A stretch of 64,000 bases of DNA. Origin: Flammeovirgaceae bacterium UBA1842 (GTDB lineage: Bacteria > Bacteroidota > Bacteroidia > Cytophagales > Cyclobacteriaceae). The position numbers were made by a program, and so were the translations under genes. How positions within the stretch are numbered: the stretch's first letter is position 1; each line of letters opens with the position of its first letter. The stretch spans positions 1 to 64,000 of the forward strand of contig DDIU01000004.1 in the NCBI GenBank assembly GCA_002338655.1, read 5' to 3'. Shown here piece after piece: positions 55,374-62,634 of the stretch. Below the pieces are notes generated by a model. That model saw only the letters and a program-made list of their open reading frames with translations. It searched no databases and was not told where the DNA came from.

Positions 55374-55526
55374 CTAAATGGATTTTCCACGTATCAATCT
55401 AAATAGTACTGCTATAATGGCGAATACCAATAGTAGGTGAATGAAACTCCCTATACTGAATACAAAGAAGCCAAGTAACCATCCGATTAACAAAATGACA
55501 CCTATAAAATAAAGTAGATTTCCCAT
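55374..55526 (-). CDS. lmo0937-family 50-residue membrane protein
   Basis: The frame from ATG (55526) to TAG (55374) encodes 50 residues: MGNLLYFIGVILLIGWLLGF, a second hydrophobic stretch after SIGSFIHLLLVFAII, and RLIRGKSI at the end. The G-x-L-x-x-I-x-V-I-L-x-I-x-W-L-L-G-F pattern and tail are those of the small lmo0937 membrane family, usually found near stress genes. The product has two helices. It converges on the bidirectional terminator. It is too short for most gene callers, but the family match is clear. Confidence 0.85.
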   Translation of the reverse strand: MGNLLYFIGVILLIGWLLGFFVFSIGSFIHLLLVFAIIAVLFRLIRGKSI

Positions 55527-55569
55527 GATTATAAATTTTGGTTATACCCTTAATAGTGAAAAAATACTA

Positions 55570-55614
55570 TGCCTGATAGCGTAATGGCCTAGAAGCAGCA
55601 TTCAGGCAGTTTTT
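55570..55614 (+). other. Possible hairpin with T tail in the 224-base gap
   Basis: TGCCTGA (55570-55576) and TCAGGCA (55602-55608) can pair across 25 bases and are followed by GTTTTT. It lies between the divergent lmo0937-like and small membrane-protein genes, where a terminator would be unexpected. The remaining gap also holds a partial sigma-54-like site. Confidence 0.2.
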
Positions 55615-55703
55615 ATGAATTATTAAGCCCCATTGTGTAGAAATGTCTCCACACTTGACTACATTTATTCCATACCACATGCATTTTATTTTATTTATGA
55701 GGT

Positions 55704-55721
55704 GTTGGCACGGTTATGACA
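55704..55721 (+). promoter_or_regulatory. Partial sigma-54-like site before the two-component unit
   Basis: TTGGCACG (55705-55712) is a perfect -24 half, but the -12 half reads TGACA instead of TTGCA, so the critical GC is AC (55719-55720). The position, 30 bases before the start of the small membrane-protein gene, is right. Support is weak. Confidence 0.22.
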
Positions 55722-55750
55722 GATAGTTTGTCAAATAAATCTTTAGAGCA

Positions 55751-55948
55751 ATGGAAAATGCAGATTTAATACTCAAACTGGTCATAAGCCTTATAATATC
55801 ATTTGTATTTTATGTGGGTGTACTTCTAGTTTTGATGAAGTTGTTTTTCAAGAAAGAAGACAGTCAGGGTTATGAACAAAGGCTGAAAAGGTTTCTTGAA
55901 AGGAACAGCACGAAAAAACCAATTAAAGAATTGACCCACCAGAAGTAA
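55751..55948 (+). CDS. Small single-helix membrane protein
   Basis: The 65-residue product has a short acidic N-terminus, one membrane helix (about residues 8-32, LVISLIISFVFYVGVLLVLM) and a basic, charged C-terminal tail. I recognise no family. It lies 8 bases before the receiver gene, so it is probably the first gene of the receiver-activator-kinase unit. It may act with the kinase, but there is no direct evidence. Confidence 0.6.
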   Translation: MENADLILKLVISLIISFVFYVGVLLVLMKLFFKKEDSQGYEQRLKRFLERNSTKKPIKELTHQK

Positions 55949-55956
55949 TTAAATAA

Positions 55957-56316
55957 ATGACCGCACTTATAGTTGATGACGAAAAGGAGATATGTTTTTT
56001 GCTGAAATACCAATTGCATAAGTTGGGAATTGAATCAGTATTGGCACATAACTTAACCGATGGGTTGGAGAAATTTTCCCCTGCCGAGCATGATATGGTG
56101 TTTTTGGATATAAACCTACCTGATGGAAATGGGCTGGATGCCATACCGTTACTTAAAAAGAAAAAGAAAGATGTAAATGTGATCGTTATCAGTGCTTACA
56201 ATACGGAATCTGAACAGAACAGGGCGAGTGACCTGGGGGCAGATGTTTTTTTGGGCAAACCATTTAACAAACTCATGATCACTCAATTGATCAATAATAT
56301 TAAGTTCAACAAATAG
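55957..56316 (+). CDS. Stand-alone response regulator receiver
   Basis: The 119-residue protein is a receiver domain only: acidic pocket DDE (7-9), phosphoacceptor D51 in VFLDINLPDGNG, S/T in VISAYN (about 82-87) and the lysine in LGKPFN (about 103-108). It has no output domain. It is followed 15 bases later by an NtrC-type regulator with its own receiver, so it may act as a phosphate sink or connector in the same pathway. Confidence 0.92.
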   Translation: MTALIVDDEKEICFLLKYQLHKLGIESVLAHNLTDGLEKFSPAEHDMVFLDINLPDGNGLDAIPLLKKKKKDVNVIVISAYNTESEQNRASDLGADVFLGKPFNKLMITQLINNIKFNK

Positions 56317-56331
56317 GTATTTAGAAATACA

Positions 56332-57705
56332 ATGAAGAAAATATTAATAATTGATGACGACCAGGACATATGTCAATTGCTTAAGAGATTCTTAAATAAG
56401 AATAACTACGAAGCTAACTATGTTCAAAATGGAGCTGATGGAATGAAATTCATCAAAAAACAGCCCCAAGACCTTATACTTTGTGATTACAAACTACCTG
56501 ATGCTACTGGGGTGGAACTCTTACAAAAAATTAAGGTAATCAATCCCCATGCTGCAGTGATCATAATTACAGGATATTCTGATGTAAGAATAGCTGTAGA
56601 GACATTGAAGCATGGAGCCTATGACTACGTGACCAAACCTCTGTACCCCGATGAGATACTCCTAACGATAAAGAGTGCCCTTGAGAGCTCCACTGAAGTG
56701 AGCCAGTCATCAAGTAGGGCACAAAGCAAAAGGAGTAACACTAAGGAATTTATATCAGGAAAGAGCCCACAGGCAGAGCTTGTGCAAAAGCATATAGAAC
56801 TGATAGCGCCTACCGATATGTCGGTCATTATTTCGGGTGAAACAGGAACGGGAAAAGAATTTGTGGCCAATGCCATCCATCAAAAAAGTAAAAGGGCTGA
56901 TAAACCGTTTATTGCCATTGATTGTGGGGCCATCCCCAAAGAGCTAGCCGGATCTGAGTTATTTGGGCATTTGAAAGGATCCTTTACAGGAGCCTTAAGC
57001 GATAAAAAAGGGAGCTTTGAGATGGCCGATGGGGGCACCCTTTTTCTTGATGAGATTGGAAACTTAAGTTATGACAATCAGGTGAAGCTGTTACGTGTAC
57101 TGCAAGAAAGAAAGATAAAACGGATAGGCAGCAATAGTGATACTGCCATAGATGTGCGTGTGATCGTAGCCACTAATGAAGATTTGAAGAATGCGGTGGA
57201 AGAACATCGTTTTAGGGAGGATATTTATCACCGATTAAATGAGTTTAAGATTGAACTGGCACCTCTAAGGGAAAGAAAAAGTGACATTGACTTATTCAGC
57301 AAGCATTTCCTTCAATTGGCTAACCATTCACTTGATAAAAATGTGGAAGGTTTTGATGAACAGGCACTTGATCGGATTAAGAATTACTACTGGCATGGCA
57401 ATTTCCGTGAACTGCAAAATGTCATAAAACGGGCCGTCTTACTTTGTCAGGATACGTTAATTGGGCTGGAACACCTACCGGAAGAGATCGTGAATCCAGA
57501 TTCTTTTGACGATCAGTTAAGTGAGGATATATCTTTTTTGTCAGATAATGAGGATTTAAAATCAGCATCTGAAATAGCAGAGCGGAATGTAATTATCAAT
57601 ACACTAAAGAAAGAAGGTTACAATAAATCAAAGACGGCCAAGGCTTTAAAAATTGATAGAAAAACACTTTATAACAAGTTGAAAGCATATAACATTAACC
57701 TATAA
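56332..57705 (+). CDS. NtrC-family sigma-54-dependent response regulator
   Basis: The 457-residue regulator has a receiver (1-120; D52 in LCDYKLPD), a sigma-54-interaction AAA+ domain (about 140-375) with Walker A GETGTGKE (169-176), GSFTGA (a variant of the GAFTGA loop that contacts sigma-54), Walker B GGTLFLDEIG and the R-finger region, and a C-terminal Fis-type helix-turn-helix (about 415-457, NKSKTAKALKIDRKTLYNKL). It activates RpoN promoters when phosphorylated. It is 3 bases from the histidine kinase gene. Sigma-54-like sites before nearby genes make local control likely. Confidence 0.94.
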   Translation: MKKILIIDDDQDICQLLKRFLNKNNYEANYVQNGADGMKFIKKQPQDLILCDYKLPDATGVELLQKIKVINPHAAVIIITGYSDVRIAVETLKHGAYDYVTKPLYPDEILLTIKSALESSTEVSQSSSRAQSKRSNTKEFISGKSPQAELVQKHIELIAPTDMSVIISGETGTGKEFVANAIHQKSKRADKPFIAIDCGAIPKELAGSELFGHLKGSFTGALSDKKGSFEMADGGTLFLDEIGNLSYDNQVKLLRVLQERKIKRIGSNSDTAIDVRVIVATNEDLKNAVEEHRFREDIYHRLNEFKIELAPLRERKSDIDLFSKHFLQLANHSLDKNVEGFDEQALDRIKNYYWHGNFRELQNVIKRAVLLCQDTLIGLEHLPEEIVNPDSFDDQLSEDISFLSDNEDLKSASEIAERNVIINTLKKEGYNKSKTAKALKIDRKTLYNKLKAYNINL

Positions 57706-57708
57706 TTA

Positions 57709-59025
57709 ATGAATAGACTTATCATTCAACTTGCTTTTGGGGCATCAGTAATGGTGCTAATCCTTACGTCTTATTATGTGTACATATCATTTGAGCGATT
57801 TCAAAATGATGCCATGTGGGTGGCTCACTCACAACGGGTAAAAACGGAAATTGAAAATCTTACCTCTATTCCTAAAGACCTGTCCATTGAGCTCAGACGT
57901 GCTGCGGTAAAAGGAGATACGGTCAATACCAATAAGCTAGAGGACCTGATCTTTCAGGATTTTATTCATTTTAATATTCTCGATAGCCTGATATTGGATG
58001 AAAGCGAACAGAGCAAAAACCTTGACAGTCTGCGGACTATTATTGATAATCATTGGGCTAAAGCCGATTCCCTCATTTCTTATATGTCGCACCGATACGT
58101 AATTGATGACTATCTAAAAGCATTACTTTATCATGAAGAATCGTCTGTTGATAATATTAATATATGGAGCAATAGGATGATGAAGATTGAGGATGATTTG
58201 TTGAAAAAACGAACCTTGGAAAGTGATCAATCGGCCATAAGAGCACCAACAACCTTGATGATAATGGCACTTATGGCGGTCATAATTATTGCCTTTCTTT
58301 TTGTTAAAATATTGCGTGATGCCAGACTTAGGGAAAAAGCGGAACAAAATTTATTAATGGCCGAACGACTATCCATGACAGGGAAAATAGCCCGAAGCAT
58401 TGCCCATGAAATACGTAACCCATTGACTAATTTGGGTTTGGCTCTGGATCAGTTAGGTGACGAGTTGCCCGAAGATGAGGATACTGAGATGTTTATTGGG
58501 ATTATCGAACGAAATGCCAAACGTATAGACCAGTTGATAACGGAGATGCTCAATGCATCAAAGCCAAAGGAATTGGTGATGACCTCTAATGATGTAAACA
58601 CTTTGATCAAGGAGGCATTGGTATTGGTTAAAGACCGATTAACATTAAAAGGAATGACATTGGTTGAGAACTTGGGTAATAATATCCCGAACATTCAGCT
58701 TGATGTCGATAAAATGAAAATGGCCCTATTGAATATTTTTGTCAATGCCGTGGAGGCTATGGAAGAGCATAAAGGCCAGTTAGTCGTCAGTTCCTACTTT
58801 AAGAGCAACCTAGTGTACATTGATATTGTAGATAACGGTTCTGGAATATCCCCACAAGATATTGATACCATGTTTGACCCATTTTATACTAAAAAACATG
58901 GAGGCATGGGCCTTGGGTTGACGAGTACCCAAAATATTATTCAAAGCCACAGAGGCCGAATAGAAGTGAGTAGCAAGGAAGGTTATGGTACTACTTTCAG
59001 GATAGTGCTACCAGTAAAGAAATAA
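57709..59025 (+). CDS. Membrane sensor histidine kinase
   Basis: The 438-residue kinase has one N-terminal helix (about 5-27), a periplasmic sensor region of about 150 residues, a second helix (about 183-203) and a cytoplasmic kinase core: H233 in ARSIAHEIRNPLTNLG, N box NIFVNAVEAM (about 343-352), G1 DNGSGISP, and G2 GGMGLGLTSTQ. The unit is most probably the partner of the NtrC-type regulator 3 bases upstream. The periplasmic domain is not recognised, so the signal is unknown. It ends just before the 22-bp repeat array. Confidence 0.93.
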   Translation: MNRLIIQLAFGASVMVLILTSYYVYISFERFQNDAMWVAHSQRVKTEIENLTSIPKDLSIELRRAAVKGDTVNTNKLEDLIFQDFIHFNILDSLILDESEQSKNLDSLRTIIDNHWAKADSLISYMSHRYVIDDYLKALLYHEESSVDNINIWSNRMMKIEDDLLKKRTLESDQSAIRAPTTLMIMALMAVIIIAFLFVKILRDARLREKAEQNLLMAERLSMTGKIARSIAHEIRNPLTNLGLALDQLGDELPEDEDTEMFIGIIERNAKRIDQLITEMLNASKPKELVMTSNDVNTLIKEALVLVKDRLTLKGMTLVENLGNNIPNIQLDVDKMKMALLNIFVNAVEAMEEHKGQLVVSSYFKSNLVYIDIVDNGSGISPQDIDTMFDPFYTKKHGGMGLGLTSTQNIIQSHRGRIEVSSKEGYGTTFRIVLPVKK

Positions 59026-59053
59026 TGATTTATGTGTTTTGCTAGTATTACTC

Positions 59054-59372
59054 TTCCCTAGAAGGTGTTAACCCCAGTCTGACCCAAATCCTAAAAGGTG
59101 TGACCCCAACCCTAAAGGGTGTGACCCCAATCCTAAAGGTTGGCTTACCCTATCACTAAAGGGTTTGACCCCCGCCCTAAAAGGGTTTGACCCCCGCACT
59201 AAAGGGTGACTTACCCCAATCCTAAAGGGTTTGACCCCAACCCTAAAAGGTGGCTTACTCAGTCCCTAAAGGTGACTTACTCCGCCCTAATGGGTGTGAC
59301 CCCAACCCTAAAGGGTGACTTACTCAGTCCCTAAAGGGTGGTTTACCCCGTCCCTAAAGGGTGGTATAAACT
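59054..59372. repeat. Array of about 14 units of 21-24 bp built on CCCTAAAGGG
   Basis: From 59054 a unit with core C-C-T-A-A-A-G-G-G-T recurs about every 22 bases (cores near 59090, 59111, 59132, 59154, 59175, 59197, 59221, 59242, 59264, 59285, 59307, 59329, 59352). The core is a near-palindrome (CCCT/AGGG arms). The stretches between cores fall into two types, T(G/T)TGACCCC and TG(A/G)CTTAC(T/C)C, in a mixed order. Single-base changes occur in most units. No frame is coding, and no cas gene is near. The 504-base gap between the kinase and DUF2383 genes holds this array and a sigma-54-like site. Confidence 0.88.
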
Positions 59373-59478
59373 TAAAGGATGATTATAATGGCCATTGTTT
59401 TCCACACAATGTGTAAGGCCTACCTCGTCAAGTGTTTATAAATCAGCCTATTTGATGCTATAAGACCATTATTTTCAA

Positions 59479-59494
59479 TGGCATGAGTAATGCA
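59479..59494 (+). promoter_or_regulatory. Sigma-54 promoter candidate for the DUF2383 gene
   Basis: TGGCATGAGTAATGCA matches the RpoN consensus TGGCACGRNNNTTGCW at all but two fixed positions, with GG (59480-59481) and GC (59492-59493) 10 bases apart. A transcript would start near 59505, 25 bases before the ATG at 59530. The NtrC-type activator is encoded 1.8 kb upstream. Confidence 0.6.
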
Positions 59495-59529
59495 ATACTA
59501 TTTATAGTAAATCATTAAACATTCAAGTC

Positions 59530-59979
59530 ATGAGCTATCAATCGAAAATTATAGAACAAGTCAATCAACTGCTAGAAGAGGATTTTGAAGCGGAAGTTGT
59601 TTTTCAAATGGCCGCAGAGAATTTATCGAACAAACGGCTGAAGCAGTATTTCAAATACAGTGCTGAACAGAGAAAGCAGTTTTGTGAAGATTTAAGAAGT
59701 GAAATCATCCGTTTGGGGGGTATGTTGCAGACACCAACCCATGATTTTGCTTTGCATGGTAATTGGAGAAACTTTTCAAAAGCGGTTTCTACCAATGATG
59801 AGGAGTTGATCCTTAAAGAGTGTATAAGGGCAGAAGAACGGATACGTGATAGATATAAAGAAGTGTTGAGCAATAAGTTGCCCCTAACCACAAAGTATGT
59901 GATGGAAAACCATTTAACAAACATCAAAAACAGGGTGATAGACGTGTCTGCCTTGGCGTCTGAGATGGAATTACGGTAG
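59530..59979 (+). CDS. DUF2383 (PA2169-type) four-helix protein
   Basis: The 149-residue protein is all-helical and matches the PA2169/DUF2383 family of ferritin-like four-helix proteins: VNQLLEEDFEAEVVFQMAAE, YSAEQRKQFCEDLRSEI, LHGNWRNFSKAVSTNDEELI and ECIRAEERIRDRYKEVL. Members are stress-linked in Bacteroidetes and proteobacteria; the function is not established. The sigma-54-like site 36 bases upstream suggests control by the nearby two-component unit. Confidence 0.88.
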   Translation: MSYQSKIIEQVNQLLEEDFEAEVVFQMAAENLSNKRLKQYFKYSAEQRKQFCEDLRSEIIRLGGMLQTPTHDFALHGNWRNFSKAVSTNDEELILKECIRAEERIRDRYKEVLSNKLPLTTKYVMENHLTNIKNRVIDVSALASEMELR

Positions 59980-60087
59980 GAACAGGTCAAGTATTTGGAC
60001 ATTGAAGTAATATCCTCACAATAAATTAATAGCTTAGTTTATTATCGATATAATAGGGCTATCAGTACGGAGGTGTTGATAGCCGAG

Positions 60088-60444
60088 TGTTGTAGCACAT
60101 ATACCATGGCAATTTTGACCTTGACTTTATTTCTACTTCTTTTCATGGTTGTATTGTTCAACCTAATGATGCTGTTTGGCTATTTAAGAGGTCGCAGTCA
60201 TGGACTAGCCTTAAGTTATAGTGAGACTTATTATCTCCTGAAAAATTATACTTTGAAATCGGACTTCTTGAGAGGATATAAATCTTTAAAGAGGTCAACT
60301 AATATTGACATCAAAGAAGCCTTAAATCTCTACTACTCTGGCTTGAACCTTACTGACTTAAGTAACGAACTACTGCAGAACCCTGAAAAAAATCAGCAAG
60401 AAGTTATTAACCTCCTTTTGACGGAAAAATAACGTGCTACAACA
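60088..60444 (+). mobile_element. Cassette 1: gene bounded by complementary ends
   Basis: TGTTGTAGCAC (60088-60098) and its exact complement GTGCTACAACA (60434-60444) enclose one open frame (60106-60432), and the right end joins the conserved element R1. The gene-specific complementary ends, with GTT on the left and AAC on the right, follow the plan of integron gene cassettes. No integrase is in the window. Confidence 0.5.
60106..60432 (+). CDS. Hypothetical protein with one membrane helix (cassette 1)
   Basis: The 108-residue product starts at ATG 60106 (MAILTLTLFLLLFMVVLFNL), giving one strong N-terminal membrane helix (residues 2-25), then GYLRGRSHGLALSYSETYYL and a helical C-terminal half with KEALNLYYSGLNLTDLSNEL. 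An upstream GTG start at 60073 would lie across the cassette boundary repeat and is less likely. I recognise no family. Base use is like that of its neighbours. The gene fills the space between the complementary ends of cassette 1, suggesting it is a mobile cargo gene. Confidence 0.55.
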   Translation: MAILTLTLFLLLFMVVLFNLMMLFGYLRGRSHGLALSYSETYYLLKNYTLKSDFLRGYKSLKRSTNIDIKEALNLYYSGLNLTDLSNELLQNPEKNQQEVINLLLTEK

Positions 60445-60700
60445 TGGGCCTAGCATCGCATATGCTCAAGTGCTTTTCTGGTTTGGCTTGCGTTCCTCGC
60501 CCATTCATTCTGTGTTTAATGTTATCTAATTATTTCTGTAGATCTCCCTTGTGCTTTATGTGTCACTTGCCTTCACGCAGGTTTCGGCCCGTACTTGGCA
60601 ACAATGTATCTGACAAGGAAGTGCACTTGTCAAGAAACACAGAAATCACTACTTTCACTGCAAATCAGTACGGGTGGCGCACAGCGTCATACACACGTAC
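60445..60700. repeat. Conserved inter-cassette element R1
   Basis: This ~256-base element begins TGGGCCTAGCATCGCATATG and shares about 158 bases with R2 at 61111-61252 and flanks with only about six mismatches. It contains a TGACAAG/CTTGTCA hairpin (60611-60632) and a longer-range pair ATTCTGTGTTT (60507-60517) with AAACACAGAA (60635-60644). The substitutions relative to R2 that fall in the long open frame mostly change the amino acid, so it is unlikely to be coding. It separates cassettes 1 and 2. Confidence 0.75.
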
Positions 60701-61035
60701 GTTAGGGGTTATTCATACTAGCCAAATGATAGAAATAATTAAAAAAGAGGACTGGCAATATCTGTTTTTCAAATATGACGGAGCTTTTTATTTATTAACT
60801 CCGATAGCAATTAGTGCCGTGAGCATACAATACTTGATAAAGCTTAATGACTCTGAGTTGAAAGACTATGAAAGACAGAAAGAAGATTTTTTGAATTCTC
60901 TTTCGAGGCAAATACAATATTCACATCAGAATTATTCTGATAGAAATATTTATAACGCTTCAGAAAATATTATATCTGAATTGCATAGAGCAGACGGACT
61001 AGCAAATATGTTGCTCTAAGAAAACAACCCCTAAC
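60701..61035 (+). mobile_element. Cassette 2: gene bounded by complementary ends
   Basis: GTTAGGGGTT (60701-60710) and its exact complement AACCCCTAAC (61026-61035) enclose one open frame (60726-61019). The right end runs into R2, which starts ATGGGGCTAGCAACGCATATG, as the right end of cassette 1 runs into R1. The end sequence differs from that of cassette 1 but keeps GTT...AAC, as expected for cassette-specific ends. Confidence 0.5.
60726..61019 (+). CDS. Hypothetical protein (cassette 2)
   Basis: The 97-residue product starts at ATG 60726. It has one hydrophobic segment (about residues 19-36, GAFYLLTPIAISAVSIQYLI) and a charged helical C-terminal part (KDYERQKEDFLNSLSRQIQ). A longer frame from 60444 runs through repeat R1 and is rejected. 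No family is recognised. A small membrane-associated protein is likely. It is the only frame between the complementary ends of cassette 2. Confidence 0.5.
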   Translation: MIEIIKKEDWQYLFFKYDGAFYLLTPIAISAVSIQYLIKLNDSELKDYERQKEDFLNSLSRQIQYSHQNYSDRNIYNASENIISELHRADGLANMLL

Positions 61036-61252
61036 ATGGGGCTAGCAACGCATATGCTATCGTACTTTTCTGGTTAGTGACTGCTCATCGCCCAATCATT
61101 CTGTGTTTAATGTTTTCTAATTATTTCTGTAGGTCTCCCTTGTGCTTTATGTGTCACTTGCCTTCACCCAGGTTACGGCTCGTACTTGGCAACAATGTAT
61201 CTGACAAGGAAGTGCACTTGTCAAGAAACACAGAAATCACTACTTTCAACAT
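61036..61252. repeat. Conserved inter-cassette element R2
   Basis: This second copy of R1 is near-identical from about CCAATCATTCTGTGTTTAAT to ACTTTCA, including the TGACAAG/CTTGTCA hairpin (61202-61223). Its right end differs: R1 continues to a GTACGTT-type junction, whereas R2 passes into unrelated sequence before the GxxExxY gene, so the array seems to end here or has decayed. Confidence 0.75.
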
Positions 61253-61305
61253 TATTCTTGTCTGAATCAGAATGAACAAAATTAAAGAATGAATAAAATG
61301 CTTTT

Positions 61306-61713
61306 ATGGAGAAAGATGAGTTGACATATAAAATAATTGGTTGCGCTATGAAGGTACATAACACCCTTGGTAATGGTTTTCAGGAAGTAATATATCAACG
61401 ATGTTTAGCCATCGAGATGGGGAAAGCTGGACTTGACTATGCAAGGGAAGCTGAGCAGACCATTTACTATGAAGGCCTTGACGTAGGTAACAGAAGGGCT
61501 GACTTTGTTGTTGAAAATAAAGTTATTGTAGAGCTTAAAGCCTTAATAAATCTAGAAGACGTGCATTTGGCACAAGCCAAGAATTATGTTGTGGCCTATG
61601 ACTTTTCTAAAGGCTTGCTTATCAATTTTGGTTCGGTCAGCCTACAGTATAAATTGGTGTTTAATCCAAAGTACAACCCAACCCCCAATTCTGAGAATTC
61701 TAAAATTCAATAA
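61306..61713 (+). CDS. GxxExxY protein
   Basis: The 135-residue protein belongs to the GxxExxY group, with the eponymous G-x-x-E-x-x-Y in GNGFQEVIYQRCLAIEM (about residues 22-38), then ADFVVENKVIVELKALINL (about 65-83), the D-x(n)-E-x-K arrangement of PD-(D/E)xK nuclease-like folds. The family is common and often multicopy in Bacteroidetes; the role is unknown. The last 11 residues (PTPNSENSKIQ) are encoded by the first copy of the 299-bp tandem repeat, so the natural C-terminus was duplicated along with downstream sequence or replaced by it. Confidence 0.88.
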   Translation: MEKDELTYKIIGCAMKVHNTLGNGFQEVIYQRCLAIEMGKAGLDYAREAEQTIYYEGLDVGNRRADFVVENKVIVELKALINLEDVHLAQAKNYVVAYDFSKGLLINFGSVSLQYKLVFNPKYNPTPNSENSKIQ

Positions 61714-62627
61714 ATTCTGATCCTGACAGTTAATCAGTACACCAAAAAGTATTTGAACAAGCTGGCTGGCTCATAAGTCAATCCGAAGAAATAAATATTC
61801 ATGGGCTAGACATACCTGATTGGTGGAATAAAAGGGTTTTAGGAAACCATCGTGCAAACCTTCAAAAAAATCATACTGATGTGATCAAGGTGGTGATTAA
61901 CTACGACAAAGGTATTTCGTGTTATGGATGGTATGAAAACGGTAGATAACATTTGCTAAAAGCACCATGAAATACAACAACCCCCAATTCTGAGAATTCT
62001 AAAATTCAATAAATCCTGATCCTGACAGTTAATCAGTACACCAAAAAGTATTTGAACAAGCTGGCTGGCTCATAAGTCAATCCGAAGAAATAAGTATTCA
62101 TGGGCCAGACATACCTGATTGGTGGAGTAAAGGGGTTTTAGGAAACCATCGTGCAAACCTTCAAAAAAATCATACTGATGTGATCAAGGTGGTGATTAAC
62201 TACGACAAAGATATTCGTGTTATGGATGGTATGAAAACGGTAGATAACATTTGCTAAAAGCACCATGAAATACAACAACCCCCAATTAATTCTGAGAATT
62301 CTAAAATTCAATAAATTCTGATTCTGACAGTTAATCAGTACACCAAAAGTATTTGAACAAGCTGGCTGGCTCATAAGTCAATCCGAAGAAATATGTTTTT
62401 CATGGGCTAGACAAACCTGATTGGAGGAATAAAGGGGTTTTAGGAAACCATCGTGCAAACCTTCAAAAAAATCATCTGATGTGATCAAGGTGGTGATTAA
62501 CTACGACAAAGGTATTCGTGTTATGGATGGGATGAAAACGGTAGATAACATTTGCTAAAAGCACCATGAAATACAACAACCCCCAATTCTGAAAATTCTA
62601 AAATTCAATAAATCCTGATTCTGACAA
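61681..62627. repeat. 3.2 tandem copies of a ~299-bp unit
   Basis: Copies begin ACCCCCAATT at 61681, 61980, 62278 and (partial) 62579, with periods of 299, 298 and 301 bases. The first 33 bases of copy 1 are the end of the GxxExxY gene. Each unit carries a fragment frame reading HQKVFEQAGWLISQSEEI and on to VINYDK...MDGMKTVDNIC, about 74 codons, without an ATG at its head. Only copy 2 (62033-62257) is open; copy 1 has an extra T in GGTATTTCG, and copy 3 has lost an A and later two bases. So the frame is decaying. The repeat fills the 921-base gap before the AsmA-like gene. Confidence 0.9.
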
Positions 62628-62634
62628 TTATAGA

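Noticed and set aside
59054..59372. CRISPR array
   Set aside because: Units are 21-24 bp with variation throughout and no unique spacers of regular length. No cas gene is in the window.
60444..60725. A long frame that runs from repeat R1 into the cassette 2 gene
   Set aside because: The matching frame in R2 differs mostly by amino-acid-changing substitutions, so the repeat is not under coding selection. The ATG at 60726 gives a better gene.
61077..61265. 62-codon frame inside R2
   Set aside because: Same repeat-derived frame as in R1, without family match or conserved coding pattern.
62138..62374. Minus-strand frame in the tandem 299-bp array
   Set aside because: It crosses a repeat junction and is broken in the other copies; it is a by-product of the repeat.
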